Shown here: piece after piece, positions 11,212 to 22,833 of the stretch
Layout of the letters: the number at the start of each line of letters is the position of its first letter
Position numbering within the stretch: position 1 is the first letter of the stretch
Source of the DNA: Armillaria gallica
Taxonomy: Eukaryota > Basidiomycota > Agaricomycetes > Agaricales > Physalacriaceae
DNA: 64,000 nucleotides
NCBI GenBank assembly: GCA_037576215.1
Contig: JBANDB010000008.1
Location: forward strand, 3,658,001 to 3,722,000
Direction of reading: 5' to 3'
Notes under the pieces: generated by a model
The model's input: the letters and a program-made list of their open reading frames with translations, nothing else
What the model was told of the DNA's origin: nothing
Database searches by the model: none
Made by a program: the position numbers and the translations under genes

Positions 11212-12398
11212 CTAGACAACTTGAGATGACGATAACTTGACAACTTGATAATTTTTTTTGGCTATTGAAATGGGGTCCGAGGATCTTCGTAGAGAATGAA
11301 GAAACTTGAGGGAGCATGGAACTCCGAACTTGAAAACCACATTCTCCTTGGCATCCCTTGACCTTCTGCCCTTGACGCACACACGAACACGACTCCATGG
11401 CTTACCACCGCGAATCATTCGCATTCGCTGCCGGAGCTTCATAGTCCCGACCACGAGAAGGGCTACTTCCTCGCGGGGACTGCGAGAATAGCTCCTGCGC
11501 CTTCTGTAGTCAGGAGAATATCCTCGTCGAGGAGGCGGGCTGCGCCGGTCGCGGTCACGCCAGTCTCTATTATCCCGTCCGTAGGGGTCACGGTCGCGGT
11601 CGCGGTCTCTGTCTCCCCTATCACGACGGTCGCCCCGGTCGCGATAGTCACGGTCCCGGTCCCTGTTGTCCCGTCCACCATAGTGAGTATCGCGATTCGT
11701 CCGTCGATGCCCCATGTATTCTCCAGGCGTGGGAGCATGAGGCCTGTCGGTAACCGAGTAGTCAACGCGGATGCGGCGGCCGTTGAGATCCTGGGACGCA
11801 GTTACATGAGTGATTGAACCTGCAAGGCAGAATGAATGAACTCACCACGCCGTTCAGCTCGGCAATGCAGCGTGTGGCATCGTCCACTGTTGCCATTTTG
11901 ATGAAACCAAATCCACGAGATCGGTCGGACTGGTTAGAAAATTTTAGTCTGTGGCGCAGGGTCCAACACCATGGACGAGAACATACCCTTTGGTCGTAGA
12001 CGATGGTAACTTTTTCGACACGTCCATAGCGGCTGAACTCTTCGTCGAGATCCCGCTCTTGGGTGCGTATACTTAGGCCGAACACGCCGAGAACATTGGT
12101 CGGATTGGGCGCCTAATGAATGGTGAGCCACCGCAAAGTGCGCTAAGGGAACGACTTACAATAGGCGCATGAGCAGGGCGCCTGGGCGGTACAGGCGACC
12201 TAGGCCGGAACGGGCTGCGACTTCGTGAATGCGAGCGGCCTCGCGCCACTGGTGCCGAATCCCTGTCGCCTGGAACTTGTGCAGGAGGCGGCGCGTTGTA
12301 AGCATCCGAGTACGGATCGACAGGCGCAGTTGTCGTAGTTTCGCCGTACTTGAGGACGGTCAGAATTGCAGTGAGCCTAGGCCGCACGGACTCACCAT
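11212..12398 (-). CDS. TRA2: TRA2-type RRM/RS-domain splicing regulator
   Basis: The single RRM is flanked by RS-rich arms. The start codon at 12398 is followed at once by a 47-nt intron (GTGAGT). Exon 12160-12348 carries GRSHSRSRSPFRPRSPVPPR. Exon 11987-12112 holds RNP2 (LGVFGLS). A later exon holds RNP1 (RGFGFIKM) and CIAELNGV, then DLNGRRIRVDYSVTDRPHAP, the linker typical of Tra2 proteins. An Arg/Asp-dipeptide tract (RDRDRDYRDRGD) and RRSYSRSPR follow. The protein should bind exonic splicing enhancers in the nucleus and recruit the spliceosome. The 3' end is uncertain: the continuous frame runs to 11212, a GTAAGC donor lies near 11403, and an RS-like tail exists in a neighbouring frame (see findings). 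It is divergent from eL18. Confidence 0.82.
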
Positions 12399-12727
12399 GG
12401 TGGTTCAGCTTCAGGTTTTGTTGACCTTTGTTTGCAGCACGGCACTGTTTCAAACTGACTCCTCCCAAGGCGCTGAAAAAAAAAGTAGATTAAGAAAATT
12501 GAAAGACGTGGGTTAATTTATACAGGGCTTGACAAGCACTAGAAAAACACAAAAGAGCATCTTCTTTCCGAACAGTTCCTTGCCCTCCCGTCGGATTTTC
12601 GGACAACGGTGTGCCGACGGCAAAATTAGATCGGCGACCAAACCTTATTCGCACAACTGTACAGCCTATACCGAGCCGTATCCCAAGGTGGAAAACAGAT
12701 CCAAACACATTTTCGGGCAAGAACAAG
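12399..12727. promoter_or_regulatory. bidirectional promoter of TRA2 and eL18
   Basis: This 329-bp gap between outward-facing start codons must hold both promoters. No gene is seen in it. Confidence 0.55.
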
Positions 12728-13499
12728 ATGGTGAGCTCGTCGCGGCTGGGAGTGTTGAGGACACGATTTCTGATGCTACGTCTAGGGTATCGACATTGCC
12801 GCCCACCACGTCAAGAAGGGTAACCGGACCGCACCCAAGAGCGAGGACCCGTACCTCTTGCTCCTCGTGAAGGTACTTGCACCAATATTTTCGCATACCT
12901 TTGAATGCGACTGATGATCGTTCCCAGCTTTACCGCTTCATGGCACGTAGGACAGACTCGGATTTCAACAAGGTCAGTCAGCCTCATCCCTCCCAAATTC
13001 TCAAAAACCCAACACCCTTACAGGTTATCCTCCACCGTCTCTTCCTCTCCAAAATCAACCGCCCCCCCATCTCCATCTCAAGAATCGTCAAGGAGACGCA
13101 GAACACCCCCGACCTCGCCTCAAAAACCATTGTCACTGTCGGCACCGTCACCGACGATATCCGCTTAACCCAGGTGCCGAAACTGTCCATCGCCGCGCTG
13201 AAATTCACCCGGGCCGCCAAGGAGCGTATCCTCAATGCTGGGGGTGAAGCTCTGACGCTCGACCAGCTCGCTCTGCGTGCACCTACGGGTACCAACACGG
13301 TGTTGCTGAGGGGAAAGAGGAATGTTCGGGAGGCTGTCAAGCACTTTGGTATGGGACCCCACAAGAACAAGAAGCCCTACACGACGTCCAAGGGACGCAA
13401 GGTGTGTAATTTTCTCTCGATGCTGGGGCATCATTCACAGCCTGTATCTAGTTCGAGCAAGGTCGTGGTCGCCGAAAGTCCCGTGGCTTCAAGGTGTAA
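12728..13499 (+). CDS. RPL18: 60S ribosomal protein eL18
   Basis: Five exons (12728-12730, 12786-12872, 12928-12972, 13024-13401, 13452-13499) total 561 nt and encode 186 aa, the normal length for eL18. The ATG stands alone in the first coding exon, directly followed by GTGAGC. Recognisable family blocks are [66 protein letters not shown] and the basic end [10 protein letters not shown]. It is a structural protein of the large subunit. No defect is seen. Confidence 0.97.
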
Positions 13500-14225
13500 A
13501 CGCTGCATTCACAAAAGCAAACGACTGGGCGCTGGAGTCGGCTTGGGTTGTCGTTTGTGTATGCTATGTGTTATGACATTGATAATATTATGCACATGCT
13601 TTCACATACAGTGCACTACGGGTCCTTGGGACAAGGGAAATTAGCTCTTGTGTCTATGGGCGGAGTCGCACCAAGATTGATACAGACATTCCTCCATATA
13701 TGCTAAACATCCTCCAAAAGTTTCAGGCCGAACGATTGAACATTGCCTGAGGTAGTAGCCAGTCGCTGATGGCTAAAGGATTCCGAAGGGAACCAAGTTG
13801 GAGGAGTCGTTTTATCGCATCTTATCTCGTTACGAGTGGCGTGGGAAACCTTGAACTTCCTCCAAAACTCTACCACCATTGCTACAAATCTTTTGAAGCT
13901 TGCGACAGTACTAGTTTACTACTGCTAGACGCAGAATGTACGAGCGACTACAGACCTCTACAGGCTCAGCGCTCAACGTTCAACTCCGAGTCACGGGTTT
14001 AACTTCGACTCGGCGAACGAACTGAGGTTCGGATAGGCGGGCCGTCTCCCATTTTGACTTTTGACGTCACCCCAAGCTAGTTCTTATCCTTTTCTTATCT
14101 CCCACCAAGCTTCGAATTCTCCCTACGGCAACTCACGGGACTTCTGCCATGGTATCTCATGATAGGCCTCTGACTTATATATATCAACCCTCCAAACAGC
14201 TGAACTTGGCTAAACTTGAACTCCC
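13500..14225. other. intergenic; eL18 3' flank and promoter of the DUF3445 gene
   Basis: No gene is supported in this 726-bp stretch. The eL18 side contains the 16-mer shared with the MBOAT 3' flank (13607-13622). The far end has a TATA-like run listed separately. Confidence 0.5.
14176..14184 (+). promoter_or_regulatory. TATA-like element upstream of the DUF3445 gene
   Basis: TATATATAT lies 42-50 bp before the start codon. Position and composition fit a core promoter element; this is not proven. Confidence 0.4.
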
Positions 14226-15963
14226 ATGGGCATCGATATCTTTAGCCACGACCTCGCAGCCGAGCATTCTGCTCTCCTCCTACTTTCCGTGGTTCTCATC
14301 CTTGGGATAGCCGCGTTTTTGTCTCTGAGACACAAGACAGTCGGACCCTCGTCCCAGTTGATTTCGGACACCAAAGAAGAACGCGCTCCTGGAGGTTGGT
14401 TTCCGCGTTTGGGTGATTGGCATCGCTCTGTAACTTGTACCTTGTCTTATAGAATGGACGCCGAAGCAGTTCCGGTATCCTGATTTTCCTTCTTGTTCTC
14501 TGAGTCTATCAGACATCAAACCGATTCCGTACAGACCCTTCCGGTGGGGACAGTACAAGTGAGTGTTGGTGTTTGCATACCCAGCCATTGGTTTCTAATG
14601 CGCTTTCTAAATTATCAGTGTTACGATGGGTATCCGTAACATGCCCTGGGAAGATTGGATCGAGGTACGATCTTCGTGTCCTGAGCCGAAAATGGTGAAT
14701 GTCGACCTTCGTAGCTCGATAATCAATTCGATACGTACCACCGTATTCGCGAACGCCGCATTCGCACGCAGGGTGAGAACGTCGTGCGCGTTCTGCCAGC
14801 TAGGCCTATCGTTGGCTCCGGAGCTTCAGCCGGCAAGTTTCTTTTCTCTCTGATAATTTACTCTCGAGGGTTTATGACGCCTCCTTGTAGCCATCGAGCT
14901 AGTGCATGAATTATCAGAGTACTTGCACAAGAGATATCCGGCTGCTTTCCAAGTCACCCGAGTAGAAGGCGCTATCAAGACTATTAGAATCCTTCCTTTG
15001 GATGTGACCTATGAACTACCGCCTGCTTTACTATCAAGAAGTAAAGGCACATCGCCGCCGTTTCTTCGCAAAGTAGAAGCAGGGGAAGCCGAGGAAGCGA
15101 TGAAAATTGCGGCGCTATTAGTGCAGGATGATCTGGCGCTGATGGTCGAAGGTCTGAACAGTTCCAGTGTCCACGGGATCAGCATTACTGATTGTCAAAT
15201 CAGGCTCTGATGGACGTTACTATTTCCAAGCAGGAGCAATATGTGTTCCAGGTACTGTTCTCCTGCTGTTCTCTTGCTGTCACCCAATTCATTACTGACT
15301 GTTTGAACGTAGGGTTCTGGCGTATGCGGGACAAGATAGGCCTACCGCTCGATGAGATACACCTTTCAGGAAATGTCCCTCAATGTAAGAATTTACGTTG
15401 TCTATTCTGTTGGAAAAAAGAACTGACAGAAATTAGATCGTGAGAAGCTGCATACGAGTTTCGAGCGATTCTTCCGCCGTCTCCCTGTTGACAAGCCTGT
15501 CATTCGCAATAATTACTTTATGCAAGTAGTCCGACCACAAGGCCAGGATAGAGGTATCGAAGATGACCTGGTTGACCCAGAAGAATTAGCTTGGTCCACG
15601 ACGACGAACGGGCCTGAGGGAGAATTCGCACACGGACACCCTGCGCACCCTCCCGAGCGACCGCTGGTGTCCCCAGAGACTCTAAGATTACGAACAGAGC
15701 GTCAGACATTGCGACGATTGCCTCTTTCCGGTGCCGTACTTTTCACGATCCGAACGTACGTGATCCCGATTGAACAGTTGGCAAAAGAGCCGGGCGTCCC
15801 TGCAAGGATGGCAAGCGCCGTGAGAAGCTGGCCGGAGAGCGTGGAGACGTACAAAGGGAAGGAGCTATATGGGAGCATCCTGGTGGATTATCTGGACAAG
15901 TGCGCGCAAGAACAGGCTGAGAGAGGTGTAAAGGAGGATCCTGCGAAGCCGTACCCGTTCTAG
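14226..15963 (+). CDS. DUF3445 haem-dependent oxidative demethylase-like protein
   Basis: Eight exons total 1347 nt (448 aa): 14226-14394, 14453-14558, 14619-14664, 14715-14832, 14891-15151, 15204-15251, 15313-15384, 15437-15963. An N-terminal membrane segment (about residues 15-36, ALLLLSVVLILGIAAFLSL) is followed by the DUF3445 blocks PYRPFRWGQYNVTMGIRNM, WEDWIELDNQF, LVQDDLALMVEG, GFWRMRDKIGLPLDEIHLSG, FFRRLPVDKPVIRNNYF and LFTIRTYVIP. DUF3445 is related to the alpha subunit of bacterial haem-dependent oxidative N-demethylase; the fungal substrates are unknown. The intron at 14833-14890 has a GC donor (GCAAGT) and a TAG acceptor, needed to keep the frame. Membrane anchoring suggests an ER or other endomembrane location. 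Confidence 0.88.
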
Positions 15964-16200
15964 ACTTAGAAATACTTAATAACGTTCATGTGGTTGATGG
16001 CAAAGGGGTTACGCTACTCTGGGTGTGTCACCAGGAACAAGGTTCATGTGCCTGCCCACAAAACATACCCTTTCACCTTCCAAACTTTCTGCTGGCTCTG
16101 TTGGTCCCTTCTGTTCCACTAACTACCTTCGTTTTAACCACATTCCTTATTCTCCTTTAATCGCTTGTCTTCTTCACGATATCTTCTCAACTTCATTGCG

Positions 16201-16725
16201 ATGTCTCGTAAGTCCTCAACTGCACCGCAGCCTAGAACCTGTTCTGAGCTAGAGACGCAGCTCCTCGTGTGCACAGATTACCTCTCAACCAAAGGCTCGA
16301 CTACACCTTGATTCCTGCACCCTTAGGTACGAACCCTTGCTGACTGGCTAGCAAACACTGACACTGACAGCTACTCTCCAGACCTTTCTCTCCCATCTCT
16401 AACCGAAAAATCACCTCTTCCTGCCATCATCGTCACGCCATCATCTCCCGTCTCCACACAAGACTTCTCCATCGCGTTCCTAGCACCCGAGCCGAAGCCG
16501 TCCATCCTCAAACGCCTGTCGCTCAAAGCCCGCACAGCCATCATCATCTTCCTCATCCTCTTCATTTTGGTCTGTCACGTGGTCACGCACCGACTTGCGG
16601 CGAGGAGGCCGTATCTCGACTTTCACGAACCCCAGGCAGCTGCTAGTAGTTGGTATCATATCCCGTCGTTTTGGGGCCCGGACATCCCAGAGGATAAGCG
16701 GAATTTTGTCATTTCGGAGGGCTAG
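16201..16725 (+). CDS. small single-pass membrane protein, unrecognised
   Basis: The firmly open part is 16371-16725 after a CAG acceptor. It reads YSPDLSLPSLTEKS, then a basic stretch KRLSLKARTAI, then a hydrophobic helix IIIFLILFILVCHVV, then a polar tail with WYHIPSFWGPDIPEDK, ending at 16725. The upstream exon and start (ATG 16201) are tentative because more than one splice arrangement stays open. The function is unknown. The layout, a short proline/serine-rich head and one helix, is common among fungal orphan membrane proteins. Confidence 0.45.
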
Positions 16726-17535
16726 AGGAGGGGGGCGGTTCCAGTATTTATATTTTTTCATTCTAGGTCTGTTGGTTTTATACATGCAAGGTTGCTTTGT
16801 GCTTTCCGTTTCCTGTTTCTTCTTTGTGAGTCCTCAAGAAATGTTTGGAGGTAAGCGTTGTTCCTAGATGGTCTGTACATCGGTGAGCACTCCCGGAATC
16901 CTTGACAACACGTATCCCCAGTGACTGACCTTTCGACAGATCCACATGCTCGTGTCGGGTATGAAGAAGATTACACATAATTAGCCTAGATAAGGGTCGA
17001 CATATCTTCTTCATTGTTCATAATGGCCCGACGAAAGGGCAAAACACTTCTACTGCTCTTTTTAGGCAGTCATACCAGCTCATCTTCCCCGAGGAATGCT
17101 CAAGTGGATTGGCACCTGCCATTCTTTTTTCGGGGTGGCAGGTATAAGCGTTCTGTTCGTACTCCATGTGGGCGAATATGTATTCGTTTTTGAATCTGCA
17201 GTGACCCGCGGGTGATGTCAGAGCAGGGTGTACTAGTGGCTTAGGTCTGTTATACTTTTCACTTCGTCATTAAAATTACTGAAAAGCGTGTCGAGCTAGA
17301 ATCGCACGTCCCAACACGCCTTTTCAGCGAGGCAAGCTACGTACTGGCAGTTGCCGAGCAGAAGGATTCTTCCCCCAGCACTAAATACTCAAGGAGGTAC
17401 TGGCTCCATCTCCCGAGGAGTGGATGAACAGTCGGCGCGCCACCCGCTGATAGATTCTGTCCTTCCATTCTCTCAAGCCATGATTTTTACGATAAAACAA
17501 CAAGGGGAGCAAGTTCGCTCTTTCCTCCAACAATC
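16726..17535. other. intergenic with a short hairpin, no gene seen
   Basis: An inverted repeat (ACCTGCCA at 17114-17121 and TGGCAGGT at 17136-17143, 14-nt T-rich loop) is the only structure noticed. The final part is presumably the promoter of the Ser/Thr-rich gene. Confidence 0.45.
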
Positions 17536-19513
17536 ATGTTTCGTCGAGACGACGCTCCCTCTGAGACGGAGACTGAGCAAGCCTCGGATTCGTACCCTGC
17601 GGATACCAGCTCAGGTGAAAATGCGTCTACATTACCCCCAGCCACAACCGATACCACGAGCACCCCGTCTCCAGCCCCCGTTCCTTCATCAACGGGCCGT
17701 GGACTGATGGTCGTGGAGACTTCGACTCCCCTCGAATCGCACAGTTCTTCCACGCCTAGTGTTGATCTTGCATTCTCTCAATCTGATACCCCCACCCTCA
17801 CTTCCGCTACCTCCAACTCTGCAGATATACCCTCATCCACTATGCTCTTTTACTCCTCTCCCGCCTCCTCTTCCGTGTATTCCATCCTCCCCGTGTCAGA
17901 CGCTGCACCAACACCTATTTCTCCAGATTCCACATCTGCAGATATACCCTCATCCACCGTGCTCTTTTACTCCTCTTCCGTATATTCCATCCTCCCCGAG
18001 TCAGACGTTGCATCAACACCTACTTCTTCAGGTTCCGCGTCTGCAGATTTATACCCGTCCACCACGCTCTTCTATTCCATCGTGACTGCTACCCCAACCA
18101 TTGCTCCTGCCTCAATTTCTCCATGGTATTCCATCCTCCCCGCGTCAGATGCTGAAACAATATCGTCTGCTTCAAGTTATCCTGCATCCCCATTCACATC
18201 GCTCTTCTATTCGATCGTGACCGCAGCGGATCCTGCTCCTGCCTCAATCTCACCATGGTATTCCATCCTCCCTGTGTCAGATACTACCACAATATCTTCT
18301 GCCTCAAGTTCCACAACTGAAGATACTATACCTTCATCCACAACGCTCTTTTATCCCATCGTGACCGCAGCGGATCCTATCCCAAGTGCTGCACCCACCT
18401 CGATTTCACCATTGTATTCCATCCTTCCCGTGTCAGATATTACAACAATATCCGCTTCTTCAAGTTCCACGTCTGCAGATACTAGTATACCCTCATCCAC
18501 CGCGCTCTATTCCATCGTGACCGCAGCGGATCCTACCCTTGCTTCCATCCTCCGCGTGTCAGATACTACAACAATATCTACTTCTTTATCTCTACCGTCT
18601 GTCCTGCCGGTATCAGATTCGACTACTCCAGATCTTGTGCCAGAATCCACGCTCGTTTATTCCATCCTACCTGTATCAGATCCCTCGACGCGCATATATT
18701 CTACTTTGCGTCTGTTGGACACTTCTACTCCCACCGCCGTACCTACATCGACGCTCATCTCTCCTGGCATCACTCCCACGACAGGGCCATCCAAGTCAAC
18801 GTCCAACTACCCCGTAGCCATTACCACAGATACCCCTGCAACAGATGCATACCACTCCACCACTGTTACCACTACCCTCGACAAGGCACAAACCACATCC
18901 AGGTACATCCACCACTTTACCTTTTTTTCGTCTCTCTAACCCCGACCTCGTTCGCAGCCAGCGTATCAACAACTTGGCCCTCCAGCCCACAGCGGATCCG
19001 GGGAGCAGCACGGTCCTGGTGACGAGCGGGAGCATCACGCGTACGTTCGTCGTACGTCCGACAGGTGGGATCACAGGTATCGGTGGGACTGATAGTGGAT
19101 CGGGGGAGGGACCTTCCTCTGGGTGAGTGATTCTCCAAGTCTATTTGTCTTCGAGTTCGTCTCATGTTGACGTTCTCGTTAGTGATACAGGATCTCACCA
19201 CGCTCTGCCGATTTCGATTATCCTCGGGTCGGTGCTTGCTGGTGTGATACTCATCCTCCTCGTTGTTGTCTTTGTTGTGAGAAGGAGGAGAAGGAGGGTT
19301 GCGCGCTGGCACAGGCTACCTTACGAGCCTGCGTTGGATACGAGCAGGCACTCCTCAAGGTTTCTGAACCCGTTTACGGATATTGACGATGATTGGTCGA
19401 TCATTACTTCCGAGGTCGAGCGGCCTGTGTCGACGACGACGACGGCGAGCACACTGGCGTTTGCGCCTTCTGGGGATTATCTGGCGAGGACACCTTTACG
19501 TTCTGGGGGGTAG
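17536..19513 (+). CDS. Ser/Thr-rich repeat protein with one transmembrane helix
   Basis: Three exons (17536-18902, 18958-19122, 19183-19513) give 620 aa. Residues 1-500 are Ser/Thr/Pro-rich with degenerate repeats of about 40-60 residues built on YSILPVSD and PSSTTLFYSIVTAADP blocks. A helix ISIILGSVLAGVILILLVVV followed by RRRRRR marks one membrane pass, then a ~90-residue tail. The layout recalls fungal wall-stress sensors of the Wsc/Mid2 type or mucins: an O-glycosylated ectodomain, a helix and a basic stop-transfer. No signal peptide is visible at the chosen start (MFRRDDAPSE), so an N-terminal exon may be missing. The function is unknown. The repeats make length variation between strains likely. 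Confidence 0.7.
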
Positions 19514-19764
19514 ATGTCGAGGTAGTGCCGTACGGTAAAGATATTTTTCAAATAATATTTGTTGTATGTTATCTAGCAGCGTGGTACGCGATTTATACCA
19601 AGTCCTTTTTAATGCAGGTGACTCGGACCTATCTGTCAAAAGTCTACATATTTCGCAAAGGAATGTTGGTCGTCAGGCGGAACATATTACCGGCGGAGTG
19701 AATTTTGAAACAACGGGCTGTGCCTTTGCGGCCCCTGATTGACTATACGGTCGATCACATCAGC

Positions 19765-19772
19765 TATAAAAG
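19765..19772 (+). promoter_or_regulatory. TATA box of the MARVEL gene
   Basis: TATAAAAG lies 65-72 bp upstream of the start codon at 19837, in a good context for a core promoter. Confidence 0.55.
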
Positions 19773-19836
19773 CGGCTGTCGACATACCGCCTTTTTCAAC
19801 TTGTATCTCTTGCTCCTTCCCCCTAGCCTGCCTGCC

Positions 19837-20773
19837 ATGAGCTTCCTCCCCATTCTCCGGCTCACCGCCCTTGGTACGTCCTCCCGCCCTCTCTAGTCAA
19901 ACCCCTCGTCTGAAAAAAAGAAAAAAAAAGTCGCGACATTGGTGTTCTCCATCATCGTACTGGGGGTGAGCGCGCACATCACCTACCTGACCACGACGTA
20001 CTATGGGGTGTACTTTACGTTTGCGGCGATGTCCATCGCGACGGCGTGCCTCACGCTCCTCACGCTGCCGGTCATGTGTGTTGGTTTCCTCCCTGGCGGG
20101 CCCCTAGGACTGACAGCTGCCGCCCCATTAGGATTGCGATTGATATCACCCGGAAGGGGGCGTTCACTTCGATGGTAGTGGTAGAGCTCTCTTGGTTAGG
20201 TAAGGCTCTGTCTGCGAGGATCGTTTTGACGCGTGGCTGAGATGCTGCGGCAGGTGTGCTGTGGGTCCTCTGGCTGACGAGCGCGGCGCTCACGGCCGAC
20301 GCCAACGCCAACACCTTCGTCTCCGGGTGCGGGTACATCAACGGTACGCGTTCCCATCCCTATGCGCCTCCTCGCCCTGTCTAATCCCCAGTAGATGTGA
20401 TCAACCAAGCGTGCAAAGAGTTCAACGCCGTCGAAGCGTTTGGATTTTTGAACTGGCTCATCCGTACGTATACGCGATAATCCGTGCAAGTGAGATCGAA
20501 ACTGACAGCAGATTATCAGTGTTGGGATATACGATTACTTTGATTGTTTTTGCTATTATTGCGGTGAATCGGGGGAACAGCGGGGTTTGGACGTCGTCTA
20601 CTACGGCGACTGACTTTTTTGCGAAGGGGGGGTATAGTGGTGCGAGCACTGTTGCGCCGGAAAAGGTCAACTATGTGCCTTCGCAGCCGTCGGTTGTTCA
20701 GTATCCTCCTCAGTCTCCGTCTGGATATAGCACTCAGCAGCAGCAGCAGCCGAGCTCTTATCCTCAGGTGTAA
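19837..20773 (+). CDS. MARVEL-domain-like four-helix membrane protein
   Basis: Six exons (19837-19873, 19931-20075, 20132-20199, 20254-20343, 20395-20463, 20520-20773) give 220 aa. There are four hydrophobic helices: LVFSIIVLGVSAHITYL, FAAMSIATACLTLLTLP, MVVVELSWLGVLWVLWLTSA and ITLIVFAIIAV. A short loop between helices 3 and 4 carries two cysteines (VSGCGYID..NQACKEF). The tail is Gln/Pro/Ser-rich (QYPPQSP, then QQQQQ). This matches Agaricomycete MARVEL proteins, small tetraspanning proteins thought to organise membrane domains. The assignment rests on topology and overall character. Confidence 0.75.
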
Positions 20774-20935
20774 AATACGTACATTGTGCCTGTCCTCGTA
20801 CGATACCCAATTGGATTTTGGAACGTGCTCCCCCAAAGAAATCAAGTCTCGGCAGTGACCGCTCTTACTTAAAAAAAGTTAAGAGCGGCAATCTCGGGTT
20901 GAGATAAAAACCTGTTCTTCTGCGACGAGGCGGGC

Positions 20936-22833
20936 ATGGACGCGTTGTTTGTACCTCTTGCGCAAGCAGCTGGCGCATCCGTTGACCAGATAAAGGTATT
21001 GGTTTATTGTCCCCGCATGCGTACCCCGCTGACCTAGACTGGATTCGAACCAGCTGATTTCCTGCCTTCTCATCGCATTCCCACTCGGATCCGTTTTCGT
21101 CCGTATCCCGTCGAGCCAGCCACACCTGAAGCACCTCTTCAACATCGCCATCGCCGTCTTCTTCTTCCTGCCCGTCCTCCAGATCCCACATGCGTTCTTC
21201 CAGTTATTGGGCAGCATCGTGGCGGCGTATGCTATCGCGAGGTATCACACAGGGCCGAGTATGCCGTGGATAGTCTTTGTGTGAGTTGTTGCTGTTCACT
21301 CGTGGGTTATAGGGAGCTCAAGTTGGTGTGCTAGGGTTACTATGGGGCATTTGACTGTCAAGTGAGTTTTTTGGCTGTTCTCAGGTGTCATAGCTGATAT
21401 CCGGCGAGTCATACAATACGGTACCTCCAAGAACAGAGCTACGAGACGATGGACATTACTGGGCCCCAGATGGTGTTGACCATGAAGCTGACGACGTTTG
21501 CGTGGAACGTGTATGATGGTCGCAGGCCTGTTCAGGTACGCCATCTGGCTTTTGTAATGGGCCAACTAATCCTTTGACTAGGACCTCGACAAATGGCAGA
21601 CTTCGAAGCGTATCCCTACCTTCCCATCCCTTCTCGAGTTCTTGGGCTACGCGTAGGTTCTCACTCATCCCTGCTTCCACAGCTAACGGCGCAATAGGTT
21701 CTACTTCCCCGGTGTCCTCGTCGGGCCATACCTCGATTTCGTAGACTACATGGAGCTCATCACGGAAAAACTCTACGAAGGCCACGTCAAGGAGAACGCC
21801 AAGCGCAACCTTCCGAGCGGGCGCAAGCGCGTTGCCTACCGCAAGATGGTCGAGGGCCTCGTGTACCTCGGCATCTTTGTCTTGTTGGGGGCAAAGTACA
21901 ACTTTGCGACGATTTTGACGCCGTGGTTCGCGGAGCAGAGTATGTGGTATAGGTATGGAAGGGTTGCCCTGCATATATGCCTTCTACTCATATAAATTAG
22001 GCTGCTCTATTTCCAGCCGTTTGGTACCCTTGAGAGGAGCAAGTACTACGCCGTGTGGACCCTTACAGAAGTACGTTAACACGCATATATTGAGGCTGTC
22101 GACTGACTATCATCTAGGGAGCTAGTATCTTGACTGGGCTAGGATTCACTGGCTACAACGCCTCTGGTGCATCAACCTGGACCGGCGCCGCGAACGTTGT
22201 CCCATCCGCCATCGAAATCCCATCCAACTTCAAGGTTCTCCTGGACTCGTGGAACATGAAGACCAACGTCTGGCTCCGCGAGTGCGTGTACAAGCGCGTC
22301 ACACCCAAGGGGAAGAAACCTGGCTTTGCGAGCAGCATGATCACTTTTGCAACTAGCGCGTTTTGGGTACGTGCCAAACAATCTTGACTTGACATGGACT
22401 GACGGCCGTGCAGCACGGTGTGGCTGGGGGGTACTACCTCACATTCATCTTGGGTGGGTTCATCACCACCGCAGGCCGTCTCGCGCGCGCCAACGTCCGA
22501 CCGCTCGTCATGCCCGCTGAAAGCCAATCCCCGTCGATCGCGAAGCGCCTGTACGACCTGGCTGGGACGATCGCCACGGTGATGATGGTCAACTACGTCG
22601 CTGTGCCGTTCATGCTCCTCACCATCAAGGACTCGTTGGTCGCGTGGTACCGCCTGGCGTTTTACGGACACGTTTTGATTTTCTCGGCGCTGGGATTCTT
22701 TTATGCGGGAGGGGCGAAGATGTTGCGGGCGAGGAAGGGAGCGACGAGTGGCAGTGGGGCGACTACGCCGGTTGGGGAGAAGACGTTTACGATGCCGCCG
22801 TCGTTGGATTCAGTGATGCCGCCTAGGAAGTAG
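20936..22833 (+). CDS. MBOAT lysophospholipid acyltransferase (Ale1/SLC4 type)
   Basis: This is a multi-spanning ER acyltransferase that re-acylates lysophospholipids in the Lands cycle. The first exons are 20936-20995 and 21054-21280. Family blocks in order are YHTGPSMPW, MGHLTVNHTIRYL, ITGPQMVLTMKLTTFAWNV, FYFPGVLVGPYLDF, the conserved asparagine block SWNMKTNVWLRECVYKR, and FWHGVAGGYYLTF with the catalytic histidine. An intron separates the W and H of that last block. About ten helices are visible. The C-terminus is a basic segment and a short Ser/Thr-rich tail. All key residues are present, so the enzyme looks functional. The acyl-acceptor preference cannot be read from sequence. Confidence 0.92.

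Noticed and set aside
17090..17170. A-box-like and B-box-like words around a hairpin, suggesting an intron-containing tRNA
   Set aside because: No cloverleaf can be drawn; the T-stem is unpaired. Only a plain inverted repeat remains.
21040..21060. Perfect tRNA-like T-arm (GCTGG TTCGAAT CCAGT) on the minus strand in an MBOAT intron
   Set aside because: No matching acceptor 5' strand or anticodon arm upstream, where the sequence is MBOAT coding exon.
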